Shown one piece after another: positions 15,232 through 22,136 of a stretch of DNA of 24,078 nucleotides. The notes below the pieces were generated by a model, which was given only the letters and a program-made list of their open reading frames with translations, did no database searches and was not told where the DNA came from. Position 1 is the stretch's first letter. Each line of letters opens with the position of its first letter. Both the position numbers and the translations under genes were made by a program. The stretch comes from a virus: positions 1-24,078 of IMG/VR virus record IMGVR_UViG_3300047469_000035. One strand, written 5' to 3'.

Positions 15232-15942
15232 TTAATTGAGAGGGAGGTCCGGGAACTTGCTGGCGATTGCCGCTGTGCGTTCCGTTTTAGTGCCGCCGAT
15301 GTTGCCTTTTGCGGCCCCGCCGCCATTCCCGGCACCAGCAGCCCCGCCGCCAGATGCCTTACTGCCAGCGATCAGCGGCGCGAACGCCGTGTCGTTGGTG
15401 AATTCTGCTTTCAGCTCATCCAGCGTTGCCGCAGAGAGCTTGCCGGCCTGATCAAGAACCACGACGGTGGGTTTACCGTCACGCAGTTCGACGCTCAGGC
15501 GGCGTTCGATGTGAGGAAGCAACGCCTTGGCGCTGCCTGGGATTGCCAATGCTGCTGCGATGTCGGTCGCGGTACGGCCCACGGTCAGATCCCGGATCTG
15601 ACTGCCAAGGCTGCCACGCTCCTGTTCGAGCAAGCCGTTTAACTCTGCTTCGCGACGGTTGTACTTTTCCGACCAGGACTTTTCGAGCTCCTCGACGTTG
15701 CCGGACTTGCGCGCGGCTTCTTCACGTTCCAGGCGTGCGGCCTCTTCGGCATCCTTACGCGCCTTCTCGGCGGCTTTCTTCTCGCCGAGCAGCTCTTCAA
15801 CCTTGGATTTCAGGCCGGAGACGTCTTCTGGTTGTGGCAGGCCTTCAATACCGAGGACAAACTTGCCTTCCTTCTCGGTGTAGAGCGATTTAACGGAGTC
15901 ATCGAGACCATCAAGAGTGTCCAGCTGATATTTCAAACCCAT
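15232..15942 (-). CDS. Capsid scaffolding protein
   Basis: 236-aa scaffold-like protein. The N-terminus (GLKYQLDTLDGLDDSVKSLY) is the usual start of this family. It is followed by a strongly charged coiled coil (about residues 38-110, rich in K/E/A: EELLGEKKAAEKARKDAEEA), a middle domain and a Gly/Ala-rich linker (about 195-215) with a short C-terminal tail that may contact the coat. ATG 15942 has a GGGAG site; a longer reading from 15987 is not supported. Its place before the capsid gene and its composition indicate the internal scaffold. No protease motif is seen. Confidence 0.87.
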   Translation of the reverse strand: MGLKYQLDTLDGLDDSVKSLYTEKEGKFVLGIEGLPQPEDVSGLKSKVEELLGEKKAAEKARKDAEEAARLEREEAARKSGNVEELEKSWSEKYNRREAELNGLLEQERGSLGSQIRDLTVGRTATDIAAALAIPGSAKALLPHIERRLSVELRDGKPTVVVLDQAGKLSAATLDELKAEFTNDTAFAPLIAGSKASGGGAAGAGNGGGAAKGNIGGTKTERTAAIASKFPDLPLN

Positions 15943-15988
15943 TTGCTTGTCTCCCAGAGACGATTTGCAGGCCCGGCCCGCAGACATT

Positions 15989-16010
15989 AAAAAACCGGCT
16001 CATGGCCGGC
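15989..16010 (-). terminator. Intrinsic terminator after the two-domain accessory gene
   Basis: CCGGC / GCCGG stem (15995-15999 with 16005-16009), 5-nt loop, followed on the minus strand by TTTTTT (15994-15989). It lies after the stop at 16031 and before the scaffold start at 15942. Together with the odd gene before it, this marks an inserted unit within the head operon. Confidence 0.7.
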
Positions 16011-16030
16011 TTGTAGAAATCAAAGTTTGC

Positions 16031-16462
16031 TTAGACAAATTTGGAGGTGCGGGTGTTGAGAATGCCCATGTACAGGACCATCGCGTCCGCCTGCATCTTT
16101 AAAAGCTGCCGTTCATCCTCGGGCAGACCTGCGCATAGCGGCGTGGCAAGAAACGCTTCCAGCTTCTGAATACGATCGGCGAGCTGTTCAAGCTCGGCAA
16201 CCACGCGCTGCTGGTGCGGCGCCAGATGGCCAACCTCGCCTACTTCAACGTAACCTGCATCGAACTGCGCCTTGGGCGACCAGCTGATGTAGCCGGAGTG
16301 CCCGGGATGGTTTGGCGCACCGCCATCGGTGTACTCAACCAGATATCCGTCGTCTGCGCCGTTCTCGTTGGCTGGCAGATCCCAGCCCCGGTACTCGTTG
16401 TAGGCCAGGCGAGTCATTGCTAGCACCAAGACAATCTTGGTGCCGATGAAGTGCTTTTTCAT
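16031..16462 (-). CDS. Two-domain accessory phage protein (YLVEY/SWSP domain plus crAss001_48-related domain)
   Basis: 143-aa protein. Residues 1-72 contain a phage domain with MTRLAYNEYRGW, DGYLVEY and GYISWSPKAQFDAGY. In other phages I know this domain fused to a C-terminal DUF2829 (Tad2-like) domain, but that Tad2 part is absent here. Residues 80-143 (PHQQRVVAELEQLADRIQKL ... GLPEDERQLLKMQADAMVLY) fit the short helical crAss001_48-related domain. ATG 16462 has a GGAG site. The gene interrupts the conserved MuF-to-scaffold junction and is followed by a terminator, so it is a probable moron rather than a head protein. Its function is unknown; an anti-defence role is only suggested by the domain company these modules keep. 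Confidence 0.82.
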   Translation of the reverse strand: MKKHFIGTKIVLVLAMTRLAYNEYRGWDLPANENGADDGYLVEYTDGGAPNHPGHSGYISWSPKAQFDAGYVEVGEVGHLAPHQQRVVAELEQLADRIQKLEAFLATPLCAGLPEDERQLLKMQADAMVLYMGILNTRTSKFV

Positions 16463-16474
16463 GGGGATCTCCAG

Positions 16475-17563
16475 TTACTTGATTCCTGCCCGCTCAAATG
16501 CGAGAGGCTCAAGAGCCTTCATCTGATCGAGGGTCAGTGGTGCGAAATTGCGGTCGAGCTGCAGTTCGGAGAACCGTTCGACGCTGAGGCCACCATCGCG
16601 GAGCAGCTTTGCTCGCACGGGGCCGATGGCCTTGTCCTGAAATGCAGCTGGCTGCTGTGTGAGCCAGTCGTAATAGCTGAGGTCCGCCCTGACCTGCTGC
16701 GGCCCGCTGTCGCCGACCGAGGCGCGCGTACCGTCCTTGGATAGCAGCGCGCTAAACCGCGTGACTGCTACCACCGTTGAGCGGCAGTTGATGTGGATCG
16801 GCGGCCGAGGCCCCTCAATCAGCTTGAATCGCCGGCCGTCTAGCGTCCTGCACTGAGCGGTCGTCTTCGAATCCAACGTGCTGACCCACTCGATAGCCTG
16901 AACGACATCGCTGTTTTCCTTCAGCGTTTCCATTCGCGCTTGGGTGGCGACGTGCTGGACTGCTGTGCGCACGACTGAACCGGCATTGCGGTTGGTTGTG
17001 GCCAGGATGCCGTCGTTGTAGTTGAGCGCCTTGGTACCGCGAATATTCTTGATGATCTGGAAGTTGGTCTGGCCCTCGAAGAAGCCCTGCCTGATCGCGC
17101 CAGTGAGGCGTTGCCGCTCTGTTGACGTGAAGCCCTCGATGAACGAGTCGAGCAGCTTGCCGCCGTCCGCACCGCGCACGCTGAGCGGGTTGGTGAGGAT
17201 GGCAGCTCTGATTGCAGCCGTGCCTGGCACAGCAGCGTCGAACGTGATGCTCGGCGGCGCCGCGCGCGTCAAACTGGTGGCTTCGAACTGAGCCTCGTAA
17301 TTGGCGATGTCCACCAGATCAAGATTCAGTTGATCGCTGAACCGGTCGAAGATGCCCAGCAGTAGGCTGTCGACCTCTTTCAGCAGGCGCTCAAGGCGCA
17401 CCGCCGTGTAATCGGTCAGATCAGCGTTGGTCAGCCGGTCACGGATGCTACGGTCGATCTCCTTCAGGAACGGGGCAAACTTCTTCACCTCGCCTGACTT
17501 CAGCTGCTCCAGGAAGACGGCGTGCCGGATGGTGGCGTCAAGGATTGCTTGGTTGGCCGCCAT
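16475..17563 (-). CDS. Head morphogenesis protein (MuF / SPP1 gp7-like minor capsid)
   Basis: 362-aa minor capsid protein. The N-terminal half is helical and portal-binding in type. The C-terminal MuF domain has RTAVQHVATQARMETLK, EWVSTLDSKTTAQCRTLDGR and the Cys-containing PPIHINCRSTVVAV motif (about residues 205-275). Proteins of this class attach to the portal and often enter the cell with the DNA. No toxin or ADP-ribosyltransferase domain is fused after MuF; the tail of about 85 residues is short. The start ATG 17563 overlaps the portal gene by 26 nt and has a GAGGATC site. Confidence 0.92.
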   Translation of the reverse strand: MAANQAILDATIRHAVFLEQLKSGEVKKFAPFLKEIDRSIRDRLTNADLTDYTAVRLERLLKEVDSLLLGIFDRFSDQLNLDLVDIANYEAQFEATSLTRAAPPSITFDAAVPGTAAIRAAILTNPLSVRGADGGKLLDSFIEGFTSTERQRLTGAIRQGFFEGQTNFQIIKNIRGTKALNYNDGILATTNRNAGSVVRTAVQHVATQARMETLKENSDVVQAIEWVSTLDSKTTAQCRTLDGRRFKLIEGPRPPIHINCRSTVVAVTRFSALLSKDGTRASVGDSGPQQVRADLSYYDWLTQQPAAFQDKAIGPVRAKLLRDGGLSVERFSELQLDRNFAPLTLDQMKALEPLAFERAGIK

Positions 17564-18998
17564 TCGGTTGATCCTCGTTATCCAGGTTCAGGCTGGCCGC
17601 GTCCGTCTCAAGCTCATCACGGATCTGATCGTCATCCTTTTCAGGATTGATGATTCCGCGATCGCGCAGGTACTGCCAGAAGTCGGTAACCGGCAGGCGA
17701 CCGCCCTGCACTGCGTTGAACAGGCCGGCCATGATGTTCGCGTCCAGGCTGATCTGCGTGAAGTCCTGATTCAGCTTGTACTCAGCCTTGCCAGTGGCAG
17801 CTGTGAACTCAGCCATCCATGCCAGGCACTGGGTGTAAGCTTCGCTGACGTTGCTGACCACCAACGAAAGCACGCTGTGTTCGGCGGCGCTGTCGCTATC
17901 GGCCTGCGTGGCGGTCTTCACCGCGCTGCCTCGTTCGATCAACCGGGCACCCAAGGAGACCAACTGCTCTTCCTTGGCGTCCATAGCCTCCTTGATCATC
18001 GTGTTGGCTTGAGCCTGCAGGATGCCAGCCGAACCATTTGCCGGCAGCGGTAGGATCGCCCGCGAGCCGAAGTAGATGCCCTTCTCTTCCAGCATCTTGA
18101 CCCACTGCTCATCAAGGCCGGCCATGAACACCTGCGGCTGGCCCATGAGGAATGCCGCATCTTCGTAGTCAGCGCTGTTCCGGTAATGCCCGATGTTGAC
18201 CTCGGCCATGTCGTACAGCGGTGAGTCATCGATGCTGGTGTCGTTGTTCTCGCTGCCGAGGAACTGGAACGGGATCAACTTCCACTGTTGGCCGGAGCCG
18301 TTGAGCGGGGTGAACGGCGGCACAACCATCTCGGTGGCTGCCGTGCTCTCCTGCCAGACCTCTTGCGTGTAGATGCCGGCGGCGTCCAGCCGAAGCACGC
18401 GGTACTGAATCACCTGCTCGCTGCCGAAGCCGTCATCGGTGTCGACGTCGACAGTCTCGCGCAGAACCACCAGGCTCAGCAGGTGCTGACCGCCGACCTG
18501 TCGGGTCTTCCAATTAAGGATGGCCTCGGCTGGGTAGCTGCTGACGTTCGCCCGGGCGCGACCGGCGATCTCATCGGCTTTGCTGACGCTGCCAGCCTCG
18601 ACCGCGGCGTAGTCCACCAGCAGGCCGTGCCGACCGACCTCGAGCAGATGCCCGATCACCGATTGGGACTGCTGGTAGATGCTGACGCCTTGCCCGTCGA
18701 TGTCCTTCGACACGTATTCGAGCGCGCCAGGGATGGTGAGCGTGGGCCAAGTGCGGAACACCGCTCCCACGAGGCTGTGTTTCGTCCGGCCCGTGGCGTT
18801 GTAGAACACGGCGCGCTTGAGGTAGCCCTTGTAGCGCTGCTTGTTCTCCTCGGTCTGGTCGTGAGCGTTGGGCTTTGGCAGATACAGCTCGCCAGCCGCC
18901 TTGATCGTTTCCGAGCCCTTGCAAACGTCACGCACCAGGCGCCAGCGGTTCTTCGCCGCGTCGTACTCGGGGCGGGTGAATGTGACGTCATTGGCCAT
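17538..18998 (-). CDS. Portal protein (DUF4055 family)
   Basis: 486-aa portal. The family signature is visible from the N-terminus: EYDAAKNRWRLVRDVCKG, AGELYLPKPN, RYKGYLKRAVFYNATGRT, then GRHGLLVDYA and the NSADYEDAAFLMGQPQVFMAG block, and the C-terminal YLRDRGIINPEKDDDQI typical of portals that end in an acidic tail. It forms the dodecameric ring through which DNA is packaged. The ATG shares one base with the stop of TerL (TGATG), so the genes are translationally coupled. Confidence 0.95.
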   Translation of the reverse strand: MANDVTFTRPEYDAAKNRWRLVRDVCKGSETIKAAGELYLPKPNAHDQTEENKQRYKGYLKRAVFYNATGRTKHSLVGAVFRTWPTLTIPGALEYVSKDIDGQGVSIYQQSQSVIGHLLEVGRHGLLVDYAAVEAGSVSKADEIAGRARANVSSYPAEAILNWKTRQVGGQHLLSLVVLRETVDVDTDDGFGSEQVIQYRVLRLDAAGIYTQEVWQESTAATEMVVPPFTPLNGSGQQWKLIPFQFLGSENNDTSIDDSPLYDMAEVNIGHYRNSADYEDAAFLMGQPQVFMAGLDEQWVKMLEEKGIYFGSRAILPLPANGSAGILQAQANTMIKEAMDAKEEQLVSLGARLIERGSAVKTATQADSDSAAEHSVLSLVVSNVSEAYTQCLAWMAEFTAATGKAEYKLNQDFTQISLDANIMAGLFNAVQGGRLPVTDFWQYLRDRGIINPEKDDDQIRDELETDAASLNLDNEDQPNGGQPSNP

Positions 18999-20299
18999 CA
19001 GCGAGCAAACCCCATATTCAAGGTGGTGACAGGTTTAATGATCGGGAATTCTTTGTGAATGAAGTAGCCGCCCGCGTCGTTCGCGTGGTCATTGCCTTGC
19101 GTCTTGTCAGGCTCGCCGTTGGGCGCCCAGATCTGCTGTTCCAGGCCATCGGCGTAGGTCGGGCAGGTGAACGGGTTGACCTTGTAGCGGCGCTCGCCCT
19201 GCGCGTTGCAGAACATGGCGTTCATGGCGTTAATCCGGTCTTTCACTGGCGGGTTTGCTGCTGGAGCAATCACCGTGAACCCGGCTTGCTTGAGCATGGC
19301 GATGTCAGTAAGGCTGGCATTCACCGACTTGCGAGAGTCACCCGAGGCGTCCGGGTAAATCCGGATCTCGCAGGTCTTTTCAAAATCGTTGCCGTTGTAG
19401 CGCCAGTAGCGCTCTTTGATGCGCTTGATCATGTCCGGCGTGTCGTAGCCGTTCGTGAGTTCATCAACGGCGCGCGGCATGCCCTTATCCCGCTTCACAT
19501 GGGTGATCGCCGCCATCTTCCCGACGTTGAAGTCCATACCAATGAACAGCGGCTCACCAGGCTCGACCTTGTCGAAGCACTGATTCAGCTTTCGGTCGTA
19601 CGCGTGGTAAATCGAGCCCGACGTCAGGTTGACGAACTGGCCGTCGAGATACGCCTGAATCAGCTGCTCGGGGTATGACTCCATCAACGACGGTATGTAA
19701 TCGTCCGGCAGGTTCAGCTCATTGTCGAATGTGCTTGCCTGGATCAGGCCATACATGGAAGCAAGCGCGGGCTTCTCGCGTATCTGCTTCATGAACTGCT
19801 GGTAGACGAACTTGAAGCCCTCAGGCGTCGTCGTCACGTCCACGCCGTTCTTCAGGCCCGCTACGTTGTAGCGCATCCGGGCGATGATCTTGCGCCAGGC
19901 GTGCTGAGCCTTGAGCGCGGGCAGCACGTCGAGTTCGTCGACCAGAGCGTGTCCGATCTTGAAGCCGACGATGGTCTGCGGCTTCTCCATCGAACGACAG
20001 ATCGTTGTACTGCGGTACTGCTTGCCGCTGTAGAAATCGACCTCTTTGTCGCTTTCCTTGGTGCGGACCTTCAGGCCCCAGTCGAACGCCACTTCCTCGA
20101 TGGTCGGAAAGAAGATGTCGCGGATCTGCGGATAGGTTGGAGCGAAGTAACCAGAGTTGATGCCCGGCCACTCCCAGACGTGCTTGCAGAGCGCTGCACA
20201 CCCCACCCAGGTCTTACCTGAACCGAACCCGGCGACGAACCCGCGAAACTTGTGCGGCAGCTGCAGGAAGTCAGCCTGGGGAACGTTCAGGCTCGGCAT
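18998..20299 (-). CDS. terL: Terminase large subunit
   Basis: 433-aa packaging motor. The ATPase domain has Walker A GFGSGKT at residues 24-30, PTYPQIRDIFFPT, and Walker B with the catalytic pair in HALVDELDVL. The nuclease domain has the RNase H-like acidic residues in LFIGMDFNVG, IYPDASGDSR and GNDHANDAGGYF. I chose ATG 20299 because GAGGAA lies just upstream; an in-frame TTG at 20317 is unlikely. It overlaps the small subunit gene by 29 nt. TerL cuts and translocates concatemeric DNA; whether by a headful or cos mode cannot be told from this window. Confidence 0.97.
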   Translation of the reverse strand: MPSLNVPQADFLQLPHKFRGFVAGFGSGKTWVGCAALCKHVWEWPGINSGYFAPTYPQIRDIFFPTIEEVAFDWGLKVRTKESDKEVDFYSGKQYRSTTICRSMEKPQTIVGFKIGHALVDELDVLPALKAQHAWRKIIARMRYNVAGLKNGVDVTTTPEGFKFVYQQFMKQIREKPALASMYGLIQASTFDNELNLPDDYIPSLMESYPEQLIQAYLDGQFVNLTSGSIYHAYDRKLNQCFDKVEPGEPLFIGMDFNVGKMAAITHVKRDKGMPRAVDELTNGYDTPDMIKRIKERYWRYNGNDFEKTCEIRIYPDASGDSRKSVNASLTDIAMLKQAGFTVIAPAANPPVKDRINAMNAMFCNAQGERRYKVNPFTCPTYADGLEQQIWAPNGEPDKTQGNDHANDAGGYFIHKEFPIIKPVTTLNMGFAR

Positions 20300-20747
20300 C
20301 CCGCTTCCTCGCATCAATCACATGAACCGACACAGCGGTCGGGACAATCGGTTCCTCGTCAGCATCGGCCTTCTTCTGCCGGTTGACGTACATGTCTCCT
20401 GCCTCCTTAGCGGCCTGCTCCAGCACTTGGAGAGCGAGCGGAAGGTTTCGCATGTTCTCGGCTTTCTCAACGATTCGACCTAAGGCGCGAAGTCGATATG
20501 CGCGATTGGCGATGGGTATGTCAGCGGTCTCTTCGCGGAATCGCTTGCGAGTGTCATAGAACAGGGTTTGCCACTTCAGGGCCAACCCCTTACTGCTCGC
20601 CTTGGTCGGGTCGTGACTCTCAACCTGCTGACGTGTCAGGACTACGCCAAACTCGTTCTTGACCGACTCGACCACCTGAGACGGTGTGTCGAAGCACGCC
20701 AGAGCCTGAACGATGAAGCTCTTCACCTCATTTTTCAGGACTGCCAT
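20271..20747 (-). CDS. terS: Terminase small subunit (DUF2280)
   Basis: 158-aa DUF2280 protein. The N-terminal helix-turn-helix region (VKSFIVQALACFDTPSQVVESVKNEFGV, about residues 8-35) would bind packaging DNA; KWQTLFYDTRKRFREETADIPIANRAYRLRALGRI and a helical oligomerisation part follow. The gene lies directly before TerL and overlaps it. The DUF2280 family regularly occupies this place in Pseudomonas and Burkholderia phages, so TerS is the accepted inference. Ribosome binding site is weak. Confidence 0.9.
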   Translation of the reverse strand: MAVLKNEVKSFIVQALACFDTPSQVVESVKNEFGVVLTRQQVESHDPTKASSKGLALKWQTLFYDTRKRFREETADIPIANRAYRLRALGRIVEKAENMRNLPLALQVLEQAAKEAGDMYVNRQKKADADEEPIVPTAVSVHVIDARKRDAEPERSPG

Positions 20748-20779
20748 ATGTTTTCTATCCGTCTAGGGCCTGTCTGGAA

Positions 20780-21403
20780 TCAGGCCGACTTGAGCAGACA
20801 GGTTCCGCAGGCCCTCGAAATGTTCAATTTTCCTACCTCGGCAGGTTTGTTTGCTGCATCCACCATGGCCTGAACGTCGGGGCTCGCACCATAGCGTCGT
20901 ACTACACCGACGAACTCTTCGACGTCATGACCTTGAAGCTTCAGCTTGGGGCCGCCGTCTTGGGTAAATGCGGGAGCGCCGTACTTATCGAGCGCCTGTG
21001 CGATGTGGTAAAGCTCATGCTCAACCAGTGCGCAGAATTCGACGTCGCTACAGGTTGCGCAGTAATCGGCAGCCAGAGTGATGATGAAGGCCGGCACTTC
21101 GCCGAACCAATCCAGCATCTGCTGTTCCATCCGGGCTTTCTGCCACCCACCAGCGCGGAACGCGACCTGCTCGGCCTGGCCCAACACACGGCGACCCTGC
21201 TTCTCGAAACTAGCCGATGCCCACATCACTGCGATGTCAGCGTCGATCAGGTGTGCATGGTCTTCGTTGTGGATGCTGCCGGTGTCGGCGAGGATCTCGG
21301 TCTGAATCCATTCCAACACTTCGGGTGCGGGGGTCAGGCGGATACCGAGGTCAGATAGCTCAGACAGTTCCAGCAGCGATGCTGGCGGTACTGGTCTGCT
21401 CAT
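20780..21403 (-). CDS. Putative phage zinc metallopeptidase with extra cysteine motifs
   Basis: 207-aa protein with HExxH motif HELYH at residues 129-133 in the ALVEHELYHIAQA context and a second conserved block GHDVEEFVGVVRRYG (His159), matching the putative phage metallopeptidase family (PF18894). His129, His133 and perhaps His159 should bind zinc, with Glu130 catalytic. Just before the motif are Cys115, Cys118 and Cys124, and CxxC recurs at the C-terminus (ACGTC). That could form a second metal site and is not usual in the family as I recall. It overlaps the Ntn hydrolase gene by 44 nt. The target is unknown. Confidence 0.82.
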   Translation of the reverse strand: MSRPVPPASLLELSELSDLGIRLTPAPEVLEWIQTEILADTGSIHNEDHAHLIDADIAVMWASASFEKQGRRVLGQAEQVAFRAGGWQKARMEQQMLDWFGEVPAFIITLAADYCATCSDVEFCALVEHELYHIAQALDKYGAPAFTQDGGPKLKLQGHDVEEFVGVVRRYGASPDVQAMVDAANKPAEVGKLNISRACGTCLLKSA

Positions 21404-21836
21404 CTGGACGCCCCACTGAAAGGATCAACAGGCGAACCTTGCCGCCAGTGCTCGTATCTCGCTTCTTCGCCATCTCCACCGCTTCGCCAGCAGTGGCGCC
21501 CATGTCCATGGCAGTCAGTGCGTGCGCGGTGCCGCTTCCAATGGCGTAACTCCGATCCTGGCGGATAGCAGCCTTCCATAGCCCGTCAGTGTCGTTGTGC
21601 CCAACCTGCCAAATCGTCTCGCCATCGAAGGCCAGCGCGTTCGCGTCGACGTTCTTCTCCACCGATCCGAAGTAGGCGCTGATCAGTCTAGGGAAGTCGC
21701 CAGTCGCGCCAGTGAGGATGAACTTCACTCCCTGGGCTTCTACCAGCTTCTCGTAATCGTCGTAGTCGATGATCGTTCCGCGAGTAATTCGTGAGTCATA
21801 GGCGATGACGCCGTCTTTGTAGGCAATGGTCGTCAT
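21360..21836 (-). CDS. HslV-like N-terminal nucleophile (proteasome-type) peptidase
   Basis: 158-aa Ntn hydrolase. It begins MTTIAYKDGVIAYDSRIT; removal of Met exposes Thr1, the expected nucleophile. Asp13 (AYDSR) and Lys29 (YEKLV) of the mature protein match the HslV catalytic Asp17 and Lys33, and YAIGSGTAHA corresponds to the GSG loop with catalytic Ser. I chose ATG 21836 because GAGGT lies 7 nt upstream and this places the Thr at position 1; a reading 12 codons longer would bury it. No HslU ATPase is nearby. It is downstream of the Acb2-like gene with a 7-nt gap, so both share a transcript. Substrates are unknown. Confidence 0.85.
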   Translation of the reverse strand: MTTIAYKDGVIAYDSRITRGTIIDYDDYEKLVEAQGVKFILTGATGDFPRLISAYFGSVEKNVDANALAFDGETIWQVGHNDTDGLWKAAIRQDRSYAIGSGTAHALTAMDMGATAGEAVEMAKKRDTSTGGKVRLLILSVGRPDEQTSTASIAAGTV

Positions 21837-21843
21837 GCAGACC

Positions 21844-22074
21844 TCAGCTGAACGGATCAGCAGGTTTGGCAATCGAACGCACGAACCACATGAAGCCTTG
21901 CTGCAGGTTGGTCTTCGCCAATGCGAGCAAACGCTGATCTACGCCTTCAATTTGGCCGATCTGCTTGAAGAGTTCACCCGCGTCGGCTTCAAGAGCCTTG
22001 ATGGAGTTCATGCCGTCGATCTCCGACTGCGTCAGATCGCGGTAGCCAGTGATCTTCTTGTGCTGGTTGTCCAT
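21844..22074 (-). CDS. acb2: Acb2/Tad1-family cyclic-nucleotide sponge (anti-CBASS)
   Basis: 76-aa protein that aligns from end to end with Acb2 of Pseudomonas phage PaMx33 as I recall it. Acb2 forms hexamers that sequester cyclic dinucleotides and trinucleotides made by CBASS and so block effector activation. Shared features are MDNQHKKI-GYRDL at the start, Tyr11 and Lys26 (the cyclic-dinucleotide contacts) at identical positions, and a C-terminal helix R-L-A---KT-Q-G-M---RIA-like segment in which Arg48 matches Arg67 of Acb2 (trinucleotide contact). The central part is about 19 residues shorter. The start has a GAGGG site. It sits between lysis genes and two peptidase genes. Assignment rests on memory of the family; binding is predicted, not shown. 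Confidence 0.9.
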   Translation of the reverse strand: MDNQHKKITGYRDLTQSEIDGMNSIKALEADAGELFKQIGQIEGVDQRLLALAKTNLQQGFMWFVRSIAKPADPFS

Positions 22075-22097
22075 GATGTTGCCCTCTGAAAGAACTC

Positions 22098-22134
22098 CGC
22101 GCCACGAAACGGACGCATCTGAATTTGTGGCGCG
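22098..22134. other. 8-bp inverted repeat in the gap before the Acb2 gene
   Basis: CGCGCCAC (22098-22105) and GTGGCGCG (22127-22134) form an 8-bp GC-rich stem with a 21-nt loop in the 62-nt gap between the small gene ending at 22137 and the Acb2-like start at 22074. There is no clear T-run. It could be a weak terminator, a regulatory RNA structure or an operator for local control of the Acb2 gene. Confidence 0.4.
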
Positions 22135-22136
22135 AG

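Noticed and set aside
13548-15239. Long open frames on the plus strand opposite capsid, HeH and connector genes (up to 322 codons), and similar ones at 8733-9458, 18288-19058 and 4252-4899
   Set aside because: They are antisense to well-supported minus-strand genes, have unnatural composition and no family motifs, and are expected by chance in GC-rich coding DNA.
16031-16462. Calling the 143-aa protein a Tad2 anti-Thoeris protein
   Set aside because: Only the domain that often precedes Tad2 (DUF2829) is present; the DUF2829 part itself is missing.
16475-16730. A toxin domain fused to the MuF protein
   Set aside because: The region after the MuF motif is only about 85 residues and shows no polymorphic-toxin or ADP-ribosyltransferase motifs.
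20300-20317. Upstream TTG start for TerL
   Set aside because: The ATG at 20299 has a GAGGAA ribosome binding site and the family-typical N-terminus.
20271-20779. A cos or pac site near the terminase genes
   Set aside because: I saw no convincing set of repeats; packaging mode cannot be told from this sequence alone.
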